A stretch of DNA of 64,000 bases from assembly GCA_029168955.1 (NCBI GenBank), contig JAPDOI010001873.1:1-64000 (forward strand), written 5' to 3'. The position numbers and the translations under genes were made by a program. Source of the stretch: Aplectana chamaeleonis. Its lineage: Eukaryota > Nematoda > Chromadorea > Rhabditida > Cosmocercidae. The notes below the pieces were generated by a model. The model was not told where the DNA came from. It ran no database searches and saw nothing but the letters and a program-made list of their open reading frames with translations. Numbering within the stretch: the stretch's first letter is position 1; each line of letters opens with the position of its first letter. Below, piece after piece: positions 11,640-23,159 of the stretch.

Positions 11640-12580
11640 GAAATGTTGTGAAACTTCTTTTGATGGATTTGGCGGTCGACAAAATCCTTTCAAGCGCGTT
11701 GCGAAATAGTTCAAATTGAGGTATGCGACGTTAAAATAATTTATTGAAATGTTGTGAAGTTCCTTTAAAATGGATTTAAAGTGGTTAATGAATTCTTTCA
11801 AAGTTGGGGACAGATTTGGCGGTGAACAAAGTCATAAAATTCAAATCACACGCCAGAAAGATTGACAACAAGTCTTCTGATCAAGTCAAGCCCACGCCGG
11901 TCACCAGGAAGCCACTGGAGAGGATAAGACCCGCTCCGGTCGTTTCACTACCAATAACAACAAAATGCCACGGACTTAAGCATTCTGCCGTGAGGGCCAA
12001 TTCGTTGGTATGTCGAGAGCCGGTTCCGAGCAAGTACGTCAAACTTAGTAAAAATGCGCTTCTGGCAGATCCATACGGCAGGCTTTCCTAGTTTTTAAGA
12101 GTTGCAAACAGATTTTCTGTTCGGCAATTAGGCTTTTTCCCCAACCTTTGCAGTATTCCTGGAGTGGTTTCTCTATTGTGTTTGTTTGACATCCACACCG
12201 GTTTGCTTTGTTTTCAGCTGATTCATCTTTTTTTCGTCGCTCTTATCCCTCTGAGAGTTAAAAATACTCATATTCTTTTAATCCTCACATATAAGTACAT
12301 CTTATGTAAGCTAACAAACAATAAACTATTTTTTCACAATTAAACGCTTCAAATGTTCCAAAAAGACGAAAATAAATAAGAATTAAGCAAAGTAGTTATT
12401 CGAAGGCGATGAAAAAGAAGACAATAATAAGTTACATCGTTGTTTTCCAGTTAATGAATTTCTTAATCATTATGGCTGGCGCGGAACAGTCGCTATGAAC
12501 CTGGAACGGCCGTTCTAGCGTCCAAACCGGGAGGAAGGTGGCTTCAGGTGCCGACAAGGATGATCACAGCGCCATGCCTT
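11640..12580. other. Dispersed-repeat fragments and gene-free sequence
   Basis: 11640-11830 carries AAATGTTGTGAA...TTTGGCGGT(C/G)(A/G)ACAAA motifs that recur at about 13430-13560 and 19980-20100, so it is a dispersed non-coding repeat. A Lys/Pro-rich open frame at 11804-12091 could be an exon but has no clear acceptor or homology. The rest shows nothing. Confidence 0.35.
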
Positions 12581-12582
12581 AA

Positions 12583-13028
12583 GCAGGCATTCTTTCGCGC
12601 GCTGAAAACCGAATTTTCATTTTTTCAGGCTCAATTCAAAAACGTAGGGTAATGAGAGATTGGTAGGAGTTAAGAAGATGAGGATCCGCCACCAGTTGCC
12701 CTCACCAGTCATCTAAAGCACTTTTTCATAGAACATTGATGTCACCGTCAAACAACATGAAAAAACAGTTACGGCAACAAGCTCCGCATGAAAGAAAATT
12801 TCGAAAATGACAGTGACGAGGCCTCCAAACACAGAAAAACTTCCAAAAACCATTTTGGCGCGAAATTCAAATTTAGAGTAATTTTACAAAGTGTTCCGAT
12901 TTAATTTCTTCTTCACAAATGAAGGTTTTTCTATGGGCCCCTTCCTGACATTTTTGTTCACTAGGAGAGGCCAAGCTACACAAAAACATGAAAAAATAGT
13001 AGTACGGTTTTCTGCGCGTACGATGCCT
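12583..13028. mobile_element. Degenerate TTAA MITE
   Basis: TTAA at 12579-12582 and 13029-13032. The left end GCAGGCATTCTTTCGCGCGC and the right end GCGCGTACGATGCCT are imperfect inverted copies, and GAAAACCGAATTTT / AGTACGGTTTTC continues them. It resembles the 2617-3244 subfamily. Confidence 0.6.
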
Positions 13029-13032
13029 TTAA

Positions 13033-14141
13033 GCCTCTTTCTTAGAGTGCAACCGCTGATCGCCGCGATGACATAGTTTTGAATACAGATCGGACGTGCG
13101 ACGCGATCTCGACTTCAATACTCATGCTTTATCATCCGCATCGCGTCGCGCGGTGATCGAACTCTGAAAGGGGCCTTACCCTGACGTACAAATTTACACA
13201 AGTACTATAGAAAAAACTAACATGCATAATGGGACCCCTGAATTGTCTCCCAGTCTGCCTCGAGGCAAACTTATTGCTAGAAGTCCTTGTAAAAAGTGTT
13301 ATCTTATGTCTGTTAGGATTTATTGTTGTCTTAGCTTGATCCGAATTGAACTCGACGCGGAATCCCCTCCAAGCGCGTGATTTGACTGTGACTTAAATAT
13401 AGTGTGCCTGCCAAACTCATTTGCAACATTTTTCACAACATTTTGAGACTTCCCTGTTAATCGCCAAATCGAATGAGAGGATTTTCAGAACATTTTATGA
13501 CTGTGTTCACCGCCAAATCTAGCGCCGATTGAATTTCACAACATTTTAAAAGAATTTGTTGACTCTTTCTTCCTTCTTCTTTGCAGCCGCAGAAGGTTTT
13601 TCGTCATAGGTTCAAGAAACGGGCGACCGAAGTTGGATTCAACCACAAATCCAAAGTCGTTGAGTGGAAAATGGGCCTCTTCGGACAATCGAATAGATGT
13701 GCTGTAGTGTGGCCAGGAGTTGGACCACATAATCCGGGCGATCGTCAGGCTTACTGCTGTGCGATCCTATGCAAGTATGACATCAGCATAGGGAATGCCC
13801 GCAGCGCAACGAGGCAAGGGAAAATCTAGACGGCCTCACCGGAGTTCTATTTCTTCGGTGTTGCTGACTTCAGGTGGAGCGATCCCCAATATGGGGTTGA
13901 TGCAGCCTTCTTTACTCAAGTGATCCCTAACGAATCGGGTACGCTCCGCACGTAAAAAAGACCAAGACGATCGTCTGTCCATCGCGCCATTATACATTGA
14001 CTTTCTCGGGAGCTCCTCAAAAGGCAGCTTCTGATATCTCTCTCTCTCTCGCAGGATTCACAATCCTTCTTAATGGGTGACAATGCTTTGCTTGACGATA
14101 TTAGTAACCAGTTGCTGCGCTTGAAATTGACCGTTCTAAAG
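13033..14141. other. Gene-free stretch with a weak exon candidate
   Basis: Contains copies of the AACATTTT...CCGCCAAATC repeat (about 13430-13560). An 82-residue open frame at 13581-13829 begins close to a TTTGCAG acceptor-like site but is not recognised. Confidence 0.3.
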
Positions 14142-14619
14142 TTAACACTCCACAAACGTGGTCGAGATAACAGCAGTAAATAGGCCCACGCGGTCCCCCC
14201 ACTATACTTTTTAAATTTTCATAAAATCTTCGTTGACTTTTCGGAATGATTCGGAATTTTGAAGTTTTCGCATATCTCGGCTTTTTCGGAATAATTCGGG
14301 AATTTCATTTTTCGAATGTTCGACTTTCCGAAATAATTCGGGATTTTGAACCTTTCAAATAAAAAGCCGACTTTCTCAATCGACTGTCGAATAATTTTTC
14401 AAACTTTTCCTATTCGACTTTTCGAGTAAGCCAAAAAATTCTTTATGTCATTTCCACTACTTTCGAGAAAAAAAGCTAAATTACTGCAGCTAGCGTATTC
14501 TATCTTTCTTTCAGGATTGAACTAAACTGCATCGAATAGGGAAGCTAACAAACTATTCAAGAGACATTTGACTATGCAGTGCGTTTCTCTTTTTTTTGAC
14601 GAACAACCTCGATTTTTTA

Positions 14620-16150
14620 ATCGCAGTACCGCTTTCCGGTGCGTGAAGCTTCGCGGTGGTTACTACGCTTTGCTGTATTCAGAGTGCTGGAAAACCTATA
14701 TATCTATGGTTTTGGAATTTCATTTTTTCTCAGAACTTTTCCTTAAAAACGTTTTCTTATGACTTCTTGACCATTTCATAGTTTATGAACATCTCTGAAT
14801 AAACACCGACTCAAACAGTTTCCCCCTATTTAAATCAAACTACATGTTTGGATCAAAATTGACGAATACTTCTTTTTCTCAATAATGAGCGGTTTCTTTC
14901 TCCATCTGCCCAGGTGAAAAATGCTCTCAGATGCGGACCCTCATCACACTTCCGGACGAAGTTAAATTCATCACAACCTCTGCCTCGACTTTGGAGAAAA
15001 TATTGGCTGAAAGTTTCGGACTACATGAGAAATAAAAACACCTAGAATGAAAATTCTATCTTATCTGAGGTGCAGGGATTTTTTTAGAAAGAGATAAATG
15101 GTGGATTTTGGAGTAGCATTTACTGAGCAACAACGGTCGGTAAGAGCATTCAGACCCCGGCAGACGTGAGTCTGTTTGTGTCATAATTTAAAGGTCTGTT
15201 CGGCTATAAAACGTAACGACAACAATGCAAGAGAAGTGGTTCGGAACTTCCTCATCTAATCTGCACTCACTCATAACGCCACACTTCTTCGATGTCTCCT
15301 AAAGGAACCACTCCAGTCGATCCGAGTAAAGTAAGGTTTTAGATTCGAGTGAAGATGAGAGCACCATTATTTCAGTAAAATGTTTTTGGTGTTCATATGA
15401 TCTTATTGAACTTGAAGAAGATTACCTGAACACCACAAGTCATTTTTTAATGAAGCTGCTCTCATCAACATCTCAATCTGAAATTTCACATTACCCAATA
15501 CACTTCTAAAACTTGCTTTGCGCAAATTTTAGAAGTCTGGCTTTGTGAATGCAGGCTAGATGAGGGAAGTCCTGCAGCACATCTCTGACATTGCTATCGT
15601 TACGTTTTATCGCCCTACAGACCTTTAATTATGACAAAAACGGACTGAGGTCTGCCCAGATCTGAATGACACTGACAGTTGTGCTCGAAAAATGCCTCCA
15701 AATCCAATATTCATATCTTTTGGAAAACTTCCCTGCGCCATCAAATAGGATTTTCATCCTAGATGTTGCTATTTCTCATGTAGCCAAGCCAAGATATCCT
15801 CCGATTCCGGGCATGGTTGCAACTGTTGCTTTGTCCGGCGGTATGGAGGTCCGTATATAAGCTTTTTCACCCTGGGCAGGTGAGAACCGCAAGCCATATT
15901 GAGAAGAGAGACGTATTCGTAAATTCTGATTCAAACATGTAGTTTGACAAATAGGAAGATGCCTTAGTCAGCGTTTATTCAAAATGCTCATAAACAATGA
16001 AACGATCAAAAATTGTAAAAAGCGTTATATGAAAAGTTCTCAGAAAGATGAAATCCCGAAAACGTTGATATTTAGGTTTTCCAGCCCCCTGAACACACTA
16101 GTGACAAGGAAAACCGCGGAGCTTTACGCCGAAAACGGCATCGCTTAAAA
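14620..16150. repeat. Imperfect 1.5-kb inverted repeat
   Basis: 14640-14940 is inversely related to 15850-16145. Landmarks are CATCTGCCCAGGTGAAAAA (about 14904) against TTTTTCACCCTGGGCAGGTG (about 15864), CTACATGTTTG against CAAACATGTAG, and GCTGGAAAACCTA against TAGGTTTTCCAGC. A TTAA MITE occupies the centre. No coding capacity seen. Confidence 0.75.
15192..15624. mobile_element. TTAA MITE, AGGTCTGTTCGGC subfamily
   Basis: TTAA at 15188-15191 and 15625-15628. Ends read AGGTCTGTTCGGCTATAAAA and TTTTATCGCCCTACAGACCT, and ACGTAACGA / CGTTACGT continues the inverted repeat. It sits near the centre of the larger palindrome. Confidence 0.85.
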
Positions 16151-16684
16151 CTGAGCTGTTCATAAACAACTAAACGAACTAGATCAGAAAAATATATGAA
16201 ATATCACGTATATGTGACAAATAATGCAACAACTGCTTCTCATCATCTAATTCCGATAGGAAGTAGGTGCAAAACAATAATTCGTGCGCCGGTTTTACAA
16301 ATAGACTATCGCAACTCGCCGCCGTCTTAGGCATCTGTCATAGTCCTCACCGCAAGCGCGGCACGCGTGGGCCGCCATGGCGGTTTCACCATTTCAATAA
16401 ATACTCCCTTCTCAGTTTAGGTTCACTCCAACATTAAGAATTGTAATACTACCAGCTGCGCCTGGCTGCTAACGCCGCCCAGGGCCGCTGGCGAACCGTC
16501 CAGCGCCGGTTCGGTGGCTGGCTTCGCCGTCCCATTCTGCAGATAGCCTGTTCAGATCTAACAAAAAGTGTAACGAATCCGTCAATGAAGAACGAAATTG
16601 CTAGTGAACACTATGATAAGTAGGTTTTTATTCAAAAAATCTCTGCTTTTAAGAATAGCTTTCGTGACTCCACCGAAATCCATC
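16150..16684. other. Stretch without a recognised gene
   Basis: Non-coding sequence. TCATAGTCCTCAC at about 16338 has an inverted partner GTGAGGACTATGA at about 18969, possibly ends of another nested element. Confidence 0.3.
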
Positions 16685-17275
16685 GCTTGTCGTTCGGCTT
16701 CGCAAAACGATAAGTCGGCTCTTCCGGCCTTCCTCCATTGACTACATGTAGCACTCGTTTGGCTTCACAGAACGTTAGGCTGGCTTCTCCGGCCTACCTC
16801 CATAAGCCATGTGTAGCACTCGTTCGGCTTCGCCAAACCGTAGACCGGCTTCCCACGGCCTCCCTTCACAAGCCATGTGTAGCATCCATTTAGCCTCGCC
16901 AAGCGGTACACCGGCTTCCCTCGGCCTCCGTTCATTAACTACCTGTAGCACTCGTTCGGCTTCGCCGAACGATAGGCTGGCTTCTCCCGGTCTCCTCCGT
17001 TTACCCTTTGAAGCATCTCAATTTGCTTCGCTAAACGGTAAACCGGTTTCCTCAGGCCTCCCCTTCAGTAGGCATATGTAGCTTGCTCGGCTTCGCCGAA
17101 CAATAGGCTGGCTTCTCCCGACCTCCCTGCAACAACTATATGTAGCATTCATTGTGCTTCGCCAAACGGTATAGCGGCCTTGCCCGGCCTCTCTATATAA
17201 ACTGTTTTTGCATTTGTTTGGCTTCTCCAAACGATAGGCTGGCTTCTCCCGGCCTCCCTCCATCAACTATGTATA
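16685..17275. repeat. Minisatellite, about 66-bp unit, nine copies
   Basis: Each unit reads CGTTCGGCTTCGCCAAACG(A/G)TA, GGCTGGCTTCTCCCGGCCTCC, then a variable spacer ending ATGTAGCA. The TTCGGCTTCGCCGAA part is a small hairpin. Because 66 is a multiple of three, frames at 16809-17081, 17018-17266 and 17152-17607 stay open as 22-residue repeats; they are not called genes. Confidence 0.9.
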
Positions 17276-17929
17276 TTGTAATACTATCCTACGGTACCGT
17301 ATACGCGAGTGCAAGCCAGGAAATTCTAAGCATGTCACAGTTAGGACCCAACTTCAACCCACACCGAACTGGCGGTGCCGCCGGAGTTTTCATAGTTGTT
17401 TTTCACGCGTCCCGTTCGTGCCGCGCTATGAGAACTTTCAAAGCGTCACGTGCTTCCGCCCTTAGGCCCAGTGCACAATTCGTCGCGCGTGCGACGAGAT
17501 CACAGCGAAAGAGAGTCCTCAACGACCTGTGGCCGTATTCGCGGAACTATGGGAATTTCCCGGGACTTCCTGGGAGGCTCCCGCAGTTTCCTGAATACGG
17601 CCACTGATCGGTCATCAGCCAGTCGCCTGCAAATGGAGTTGACGCAATATTACGTCCATTATCGAATGCACAAATATTTTTCATGACAGTGTGTTGCATT
17701 TTTGTTACCTTTTTATAATAGGGTCTAATCGTCTGTGATCTATTACGTTGTCCATTCGCGGTTTCCGAACACAAAGCTGAGTTCTGTCTTTGTTTTCCTT
17801 CCTTTCTACTGATTACGCTATGTATAAGAAACAGTATCGAGCATTCTTTTTTTTGCAAAACGACGTTCTGTGGCGTTTTTTGAGCAACTAATCGCCAACA
17901 AATTGAGCAACAAAGGGTCGAGTGTCGTC
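17276..17929. other. Gene-free sequence before the SL1-like site
   Basis: A CGCGGAACTATGGG...GGAAACTGCGGGAGCC-type inverted segment lies at about 17536-17600. A 129-residue minus-strand frame (17547-17936) has no recognised feature. Confidence 0.3.
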
Positions 17930-17951
17930 GGTTCAATTACCCAAGTTTGAG
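17930..17951 (+). other. SL1-like spliced-leader sequence
   Basis: The 22 bases differ from nematode SL1 at one position (C instead of T at base 5) and keep the diagnostic AATTACCCAAGTTTGAG. An expected SL RNA gene would continue with a GT donor and an AATTTTTGG-like Sm site within about 80 nt. Neither is present: the next bases are TTACATGACC and no Sm site is visible. It therefore looks like the 5' end of a reverse-transcribed trans-spliced RNA or a decayed SL-derived repeat rather than a working SL RNA gene. Confidence 0.7.
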
Positions 17952-18250
17952 TTACATGACCCCGCCTGGTCGCTAGAGGCCCCGCTCAACCGCTAGCGCC
18001 CTCGTTGATGCTAGGCGCAGCGGCCGCGTTCCGTGTTGGCGTGCCCGCCGCGTGAGTATATTTATGAGAAAATATAAACTCAGAAGAGCTTGTCGCCTGG
18101 GCTCGAAGCAGCCGCTCGCTCATTGCAGTCGCTACCACGCTCGCGTAGCCCCTACCGCGAGCGACAAAACTTCGAATCTTGGGCCCACAGCCACTATCCC
18201 ATTGGCGACGCCGGCTCTTGAGCGAGGCGTGGAGCGGGTTTTTGTATGAG
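17930..18250 (+). repeat. SL1-headed GC-rich repeat, copy 1
   Basis: After the SL1-like 22-mer the copy runs through TGACCCCGCCTG, AACCGCTAGCG, a TATATTTATGAGAAAATATA hairpin, CAGTCGCTACCACGC, TACCGCGAGCGACAAAACTT and ends at GGCGTGGAGCGGGTTTTTG. All these blocks recur in order in 18485-18840. The terminal T run would suit a Pol III terminator, so a SINE-like origin is possible. No A/B box pair was found by eye. Confidence 0.65.
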
Positions 18251-18484
18251 ACAGCTCCCACTGGCTCAGACAAAAAAGAGCTCCACGTCCACTCCGATCC
18301 GTTCGTCTTTCCGGAGACACGCGATAGGCATGTGCTCGCCCTCTTGACACGAGAGCGTGCCTATCGCGGGACTAAGGACGGGATGATCACGGGCGAAGCG
18401 TGAACCCAGAAGAGGCTCGACGCTTAAGACTCTAATTTCCGAGGAAAACATACGACGCGCTTCCGAGCCAGGACTCAGACGACT

Positions 18485-18840
18485 GCACATACCCATTACC
18501 CATGTTCGAGGTGCTTGACCCCGCCTGAACGTTGAAAGCTCCGCCCAACCGCTGGCGGCCCCAGTTGTTGCTCGGGGCACTAGCCGCGTTGCGCGTTGTC
18601 GTGCCAGCCGCGTCGCGTGTCGGTGTGCTAGCTACATTTCGCGCCGGTGATTGTGTATATTTTTTGGAAAAATAAATTCAGGGGGGCTTGTCTCCCGGGC
18701 ACGGGGCAGCTGTTAGCTCAATGCAGTCGCTACCACGCCCGCGTAGGCCACTACCGCGAGCGACAAAACTTTGGATGTTGGGCTCTACCCCGCTGACGAC
18801 ACCGGCTTTTCAGCGGGGCGTGGAGTGGGTTTTTGTCTGA
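18485..18840 (+). repeat. SL1-headed GC-rich repeat, copy 2
   Basis: Direct repeat of copy 1. It begins with a decayed leader (ATTACCCATGTTCGAG at 18495-18510, 14 of 16 bases as in SL1) followed by GTGCTTGACCCCGCC, and ends GGCGTGGAGTGGGTTTTTG. The body matches copy 1 with clear divergence, so the two have been separate for some time. The spacer 18251-18484 shows no gene. Confidence 0.65.
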
Positions 18841-19311
18841 GGGATTCGCCGTGCGCGACGGCTGTCAAGGCTAGGCGCGATTGAGTGTAGTGCTGGGAGC
18901 GGCGGGTTGTACTAGTTCCTACACCGCGACACCGTCACCGCGACGCAAGTATGCACTAGGTTCTTACAGTGAGGACTATGAAAGGTTCCCCACGAGTCGC
19001 GTGCCACATGAGTGAGTCATCATTGATAGTTTCGCTCTACCTTGATTTCCAAACACATCTACGACTTGCGTCATTGTGCATCTTTGGCGCGCAACCTGCT
19101 CGTGGGTGAGTGAAATGTTCAGGAGAAACATTTTATTTGAAAAAGCCGACTATCAAATTCATTCAAATGTTTTCGTAGATTTTCGAATATTCGACTTTTC
19201 GAATGATTCGGGAATTCGTCTTTTTCGAATATTCGACTTATCGAATTATTCGAAGTCGATTTTTTCAGTCAAATGATTTTTGTAATCATTCGATTCGGTC
19301 AAAGTATAGTC
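18841..19311. other. Right subterminal part of the 5.1-kb insertion
   Basis: Non-coding. 19140-19300 is a degenerate TTCGAATATTCGA/TTCGAATGATTCGG motif array. Confidence 0.4.
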
Positions 19312-19907
19312 CCTACAATGTCTTCAAAGGCGTTTGAAGCGCCAAAAACCATCCAGGATGACAGTATTTGACAATGTTTGACCAATCTTGAATTCCACGC
19401 CTGTATTTTCCCACCCATTCAAGTACGAGAATGAGAAATGAAGCTTGAGAAAAAGATGTGATGATTGAGAGTGATAGCACTATCAAATGGGAGCGCACGA
19501 GAGAAACAGTTTGATTCCCCTGAAAATAACATGTTTGTTCACCGATGTAATCCTCCATTTCGATAAGTCAGCCGAAGTAGAGCGACATTCTCGAAAGTGG
19601 ACGAGAGTTAATCGGTATGCAGACATGCTATATCCAAGTAAATCAAGCTGTTCCTCTCGTGCACTCCGATTTGATAGTGCTATCACTCTAACTTATCACA
19701 TGTTTTCTCAAGTTTCATTTCTCATTTTCGTAATCGAATTGGTGGGAAAATACAGGCGTGGAAGGCAAGATTGCTCAAACATTGTCAAATACTGTCATCC
19801 TGTATGGTTTTTGACGCTCAAACGTCGTTGACGACATGGTAGGAGCCGTGTGGCCTTATTTATGCTGTTATCTCCACCATGTTTGTAAGAGTGTATGCTG
19901 CCTTTAA

Positions 19908-21865
19908 CAGGCAGAATACGGGCTTCAGCATGAAGATGTTCCGCTGGAGTGCTTTAGGCACACCCAGTGGCGATCCGACAACAAATCCTTTCAAATGTTA
20001 CAAAATGGTTCAAATTAAATTCGGCGGTGAAACAGATCATTTAAAATGTTGTGCAGTTCCTTTAATTAGATTTAGTAGTCAACAAATTTCGCCGCCGCCA
20101 AAATTCTTGCTTTTTTCGGCGATTTTTCGGTGAAAGTAGCGCCAAAATAATAAAGCTAATTGCAATTCCTTACCGCAGTTTCATAGTAACTGCAGCTACA
20201 GAATTTACCAAAAAATTGAATTGTCGCAGCTACTATGTAGTGTATTCGTGTGATGTGTAATTGCATCTAATGAATCGATGCCGCAACCAAAGAAAATTTT
20301 TGAATTGGTAAGCGCAAGCTTTGATTAATTTGTGCACAGCGCCGCAGGCATTTTTCGATTTCACTTATTGTGGAAAAGCTAAAGCTCCGAAGAACGTGGT
20401 CAGCACACTGTTTTATGAGGTGAGCTCGAGAGCAAAATGACCGTATCCTTGTTGGGGGAGAACAGCTCCTACGGAAGGAGGTGGGACCACGTCCCTATGA
20501 AGGGAGTAGGACCTGCCCTATGTGAACCAGACCCCGATCTCCTTGTTAAAAGGTTGTGAGGTAAGTAGTAAATGTAAAAATCCTGGCTATGAGGAGGTAG
20601 ACTTCATACTATAGCAACCATCGACAAATCTGAAGAGTGTCATTGAAGAACACCTGTTGTGGGTTCGTCTTTAAAATGCACTGTGGGTCCACATCTAACA
20701 AAGTAAGTAAACTCAAATATCAGCTCTACTTACTATAAGTTATAAGTTAAGAGTTAGTAGTTAAGTACTCATAGAATTCTTTCGCAGAATTTCTTCAGCA
20801 TTTAGTAGTCAAACTGCTTTAGACATTTCACATTGAGGATATGTCTTGTCAATCATTTTGGGAACACCTTCAATATGACTTCACCAAAAATTTTCTAATT
20901 GACCACCGTCACTAGCACCTCATTCCAAACAGCATTTCAGTCAAATCGCAATGCATAGTTGAATTCATATGAGAAACTGCTCCGGACGGTTTTCACCACA
21001 TACACAATTTTCCATTGAGTCTTCCTCTGAAGATCAGACATCTCCGGAGCTCAGACCTCCTGTGGGGCCCTCTCAGATAAAAACAGCTCACTTCCCGCCG
21101 GCCAAGTCGGGCTAGTCGACTTCGCGCGGCCCCAATTTTGTGGGCGTGGCACAGCGCCCCACTTCCCGCTGACAGAGAGGCTTTACCGTCTTTCCGCGGA
21201 GTATCGGCGGGCAGTCGGCTATCGCTGGGGGTCATCGAACACTCACTCATCGATTCCCACTCTGATATCATCATTGCACCACCCACTCAGAGTGGAGCCA
21301 TTGAACAATTGTCGAGCAAATAATGCTGTGTTGAGACCCTTTCCAAAACCCGCGCTGTTTGCGACGCTGGCCTTGGGCAGGTGAACCACTGTTCGTTAAT
21401 GGTATCTGCGAATGGGAAGGCTGTAAGAAGCAGTGGGTGTAGGAAGCTTCCCCTGCAGAAGCTCACCCCTTACTTGTCAAATGCAGTTCAAGATGAAATC
21501 CCCAGGAGCGGATTTTTCGAATTTTGTTAGGAGAGACCTTTATTTAAAGGGTGATTTTTAGATGTGCCGCAAAATGTTTTAGGATTGTCTTCTGTCCGTC
21601 AGCAGATTAGCCGTATGGCGGTGGCAGAAGGGCCGCAAAGTGCGTGTTCACCGTATACGGGCAGTCAACGAAACAGCGCTGCCGACTGCTCGCGACCGAT
21701 CTATTGGCCTTCTGCGGAGGGGTTACGGACGTCGGCTAATGGTACCGCGGGAAGTGTGATGTCTCTATCTGAGCTATTACGCGCCGGGTCCTGTATGGCA
21801 CTGATTGATATGGGAGATCTAATAATTTATTGATTTTGAGTGGTAATGTTTTTCTTTTTAATGGT
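19908..21865. other. Long stretch without a recognised gene
   Basis: 19980-20110 carries the TTCGGCGGTGAAACA...AAATGTTGTGCAG dispersed repeat also seen near 11700-11830. About 21080 and 21160 share CACTTCCCGC(C/T)G. Otherwise no gene or RNA was recognised. Confidence 0.35.
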
Positions 21866-21869
21866 TGAC

Positions 21870-21977
21870 GAAATGCAAAATTAACGTGTTAACGCTAAAC
21901 GGGTTAACGCGGTTTTTCCCCGAAAATTAACGATTAACGCTTAACGAAAAAATAATTCTTACTAACGCACACCCCTG
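21870..21977. mobile_element. Lone hAT-type terminus with GTTAACG motif array
   Basis: The segment ends CGCACACCCCTG, the reverse of the CAGGGGTGTGCG start seen in the elements at 22972, 30588 and 41058. Inside it are repeated (G)TTAACG motifs like those next to the 22972/33746 ends. The opposite end was not found, so it may be a truncated copy. Confidence 0.6.
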
Positions 21978-21985
21978 GTGTACAC

Positions 21986-22963
21986 GTCGTGGGAAACATC
22001 CGTTTTGGTTAATATCGCTGCTTGACTATAAACTGTATTGACGGAGTCGACGGTGATCAGTTTGGAATAAGGGGTGTCGTACAGTTTGGAAAGGAGGTGG
22101 TTTGAGACAACCGCGGTTTTTTAGGAGTCGTATTTTTGGGAAGCTTGAAATACTACCCAACTGCATGTATTTGAGTTGTTAGCGCGCAGCGGAGAACAAT
22201 ATTGAAAGGTCAGAGGGGGAGAGATGCCCAAGATAGAGCAGTTTCTCAGAAAGGTCCAAGGCTGTTCGAAAACGTGCGTTATAGTTGTATTTCTCCGAGT
22301 AATTTTCTTTTATCTAGATCGCGGTCGAATAGTAAACACACCGTGAGATACGCCAACGAGTACGCCGCGAACTCTGAGAAAGTTTCCCGCGGCATTGGCG
22401 GGAAAGTAACGCGACCGTCAACTGTGCCGCAATACTTCCGCGGTAGTGCCGCAGCGGTTCCGCGGTCAGCAATGTGTCGAAACAATTCTGTTACAGTGCC
22501 TTGAGCCTCGGCAACGCCGCGACATTGGCTCGATAGTACCGCAGCGGTTCCGTGTTAAAATCGCACCGGCTCCGCGAGGATGCATCAGCGAACCCGCATC
22601 GACTACTATGCACTGTTCTGTGTGGTGTCGCCGATTTAATCACCAAACTTTGATTACTCACGTCCCGTATCTTTCTGCCCACAATAACGGGGATACCCTC
22701 TGTCCTTATCAGACAGAGGACCTAACAACTGTAGGTGCGCATTTTTATATTCTTCACCCAGTTATAGTATGACTCATAACTAACTTCATTTGAGTTACCC
22801 TCAGTTGGTCCTATTTTTGCAAAAGCGTAGCCACCGATCGCGGTCATTAAAGCGGGTTCTTTCATTTCACATCTCACTTCATCAATTCAAAAATCAATAG
22901 AAAAGAGTTGATCAAAAGAAACAGATGTACCATTCTCCAGAGAAAATTAATTCTTCTTGAATG
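21986..22963. other. Gene-free stretch with short GC-rich repeats
   Basis: GTGCCGCAGCGGTTCCGCG-like motifs repeat at about 22425-22560. Open frames here have no recognised product. Confidence 0.35.
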
Positions 22964-23159
22964 GTCTGTAACAGGGGTGTGCGTTGATGAAAATTTGTTT
23001 TCTCGTTAAGCGTTAATAGTTAATTTCCGAAAAAAAAACCGCGTTAATCCGTTAATTCGTTAACACGTTAATTTTGGATTTCGTTAACCAATTCAAAAAC
23101 ATTACCTAACAACAGCAAAAATCGATAATTCATCAGAGGTCCCACAAAAAAAAATTGAC

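Larger units (their letters stand above)
14204..19311. mobile_element. Insertion with TTCGAATAATTCGG-type motif arrays at both ends
   Basis: The inner ends are CACTATACTTT (about 14207) and AAAGTATAG (about 19300-19308), inverted. Next to each lies a stretch of degenerate TTCGGAATAATTCGG / TTCGAATATTCGA motifs (14230-14420 and 19140-19300). It is defined mainly as the segment separating two halves of a known MITE. Superfamily and target duplication are uncertain. It carries the palindrome at 14620-16150, the 66-bp minisatellite and the SL1-like repeats. Confidence 0.5.
14142..19903. mobile_element. Palindromic MITE split by a 5.1-kb insertion
   Basis: The left remnant 14142-14203 (ACACTCCACAAACGTGGTCG, then AGTAAATAGGCC) and the right part 19312-19903 (CGTTTGAAGCGCC ... 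GCTGTTATCTCCACC, GTGTATGCTGCCT, then TTAA at 19904-19907) are the two halves of the family found at 41689-43069. The right part is itself a foldback around GAGTGATAGCACTATC / GATAGTGCTATCACTC. Everything from about 14204 to 19311 is inserted. Confidence 0.75.

Noticed and set aside
11804..12091. Lys/Pro-rich 95-residue ORF as an exon
   Set aside because: Composition is protein-like, but its first residues are dispersed-repeat sequence, there is no convincing acceptor, and I recognise no family.
13581..13829. 82-residue ORF after a TTTGCAG site as an exon
   Set aside because: No partner exon, no donor and no recognisable domain; kept only as a weak possibility.
17930..18040. Functional SL RNA gene
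   Set aside because: No GT donor directly after the leader in copy 1, no Sm-binding site and no SL RNA stem-loops downstream.
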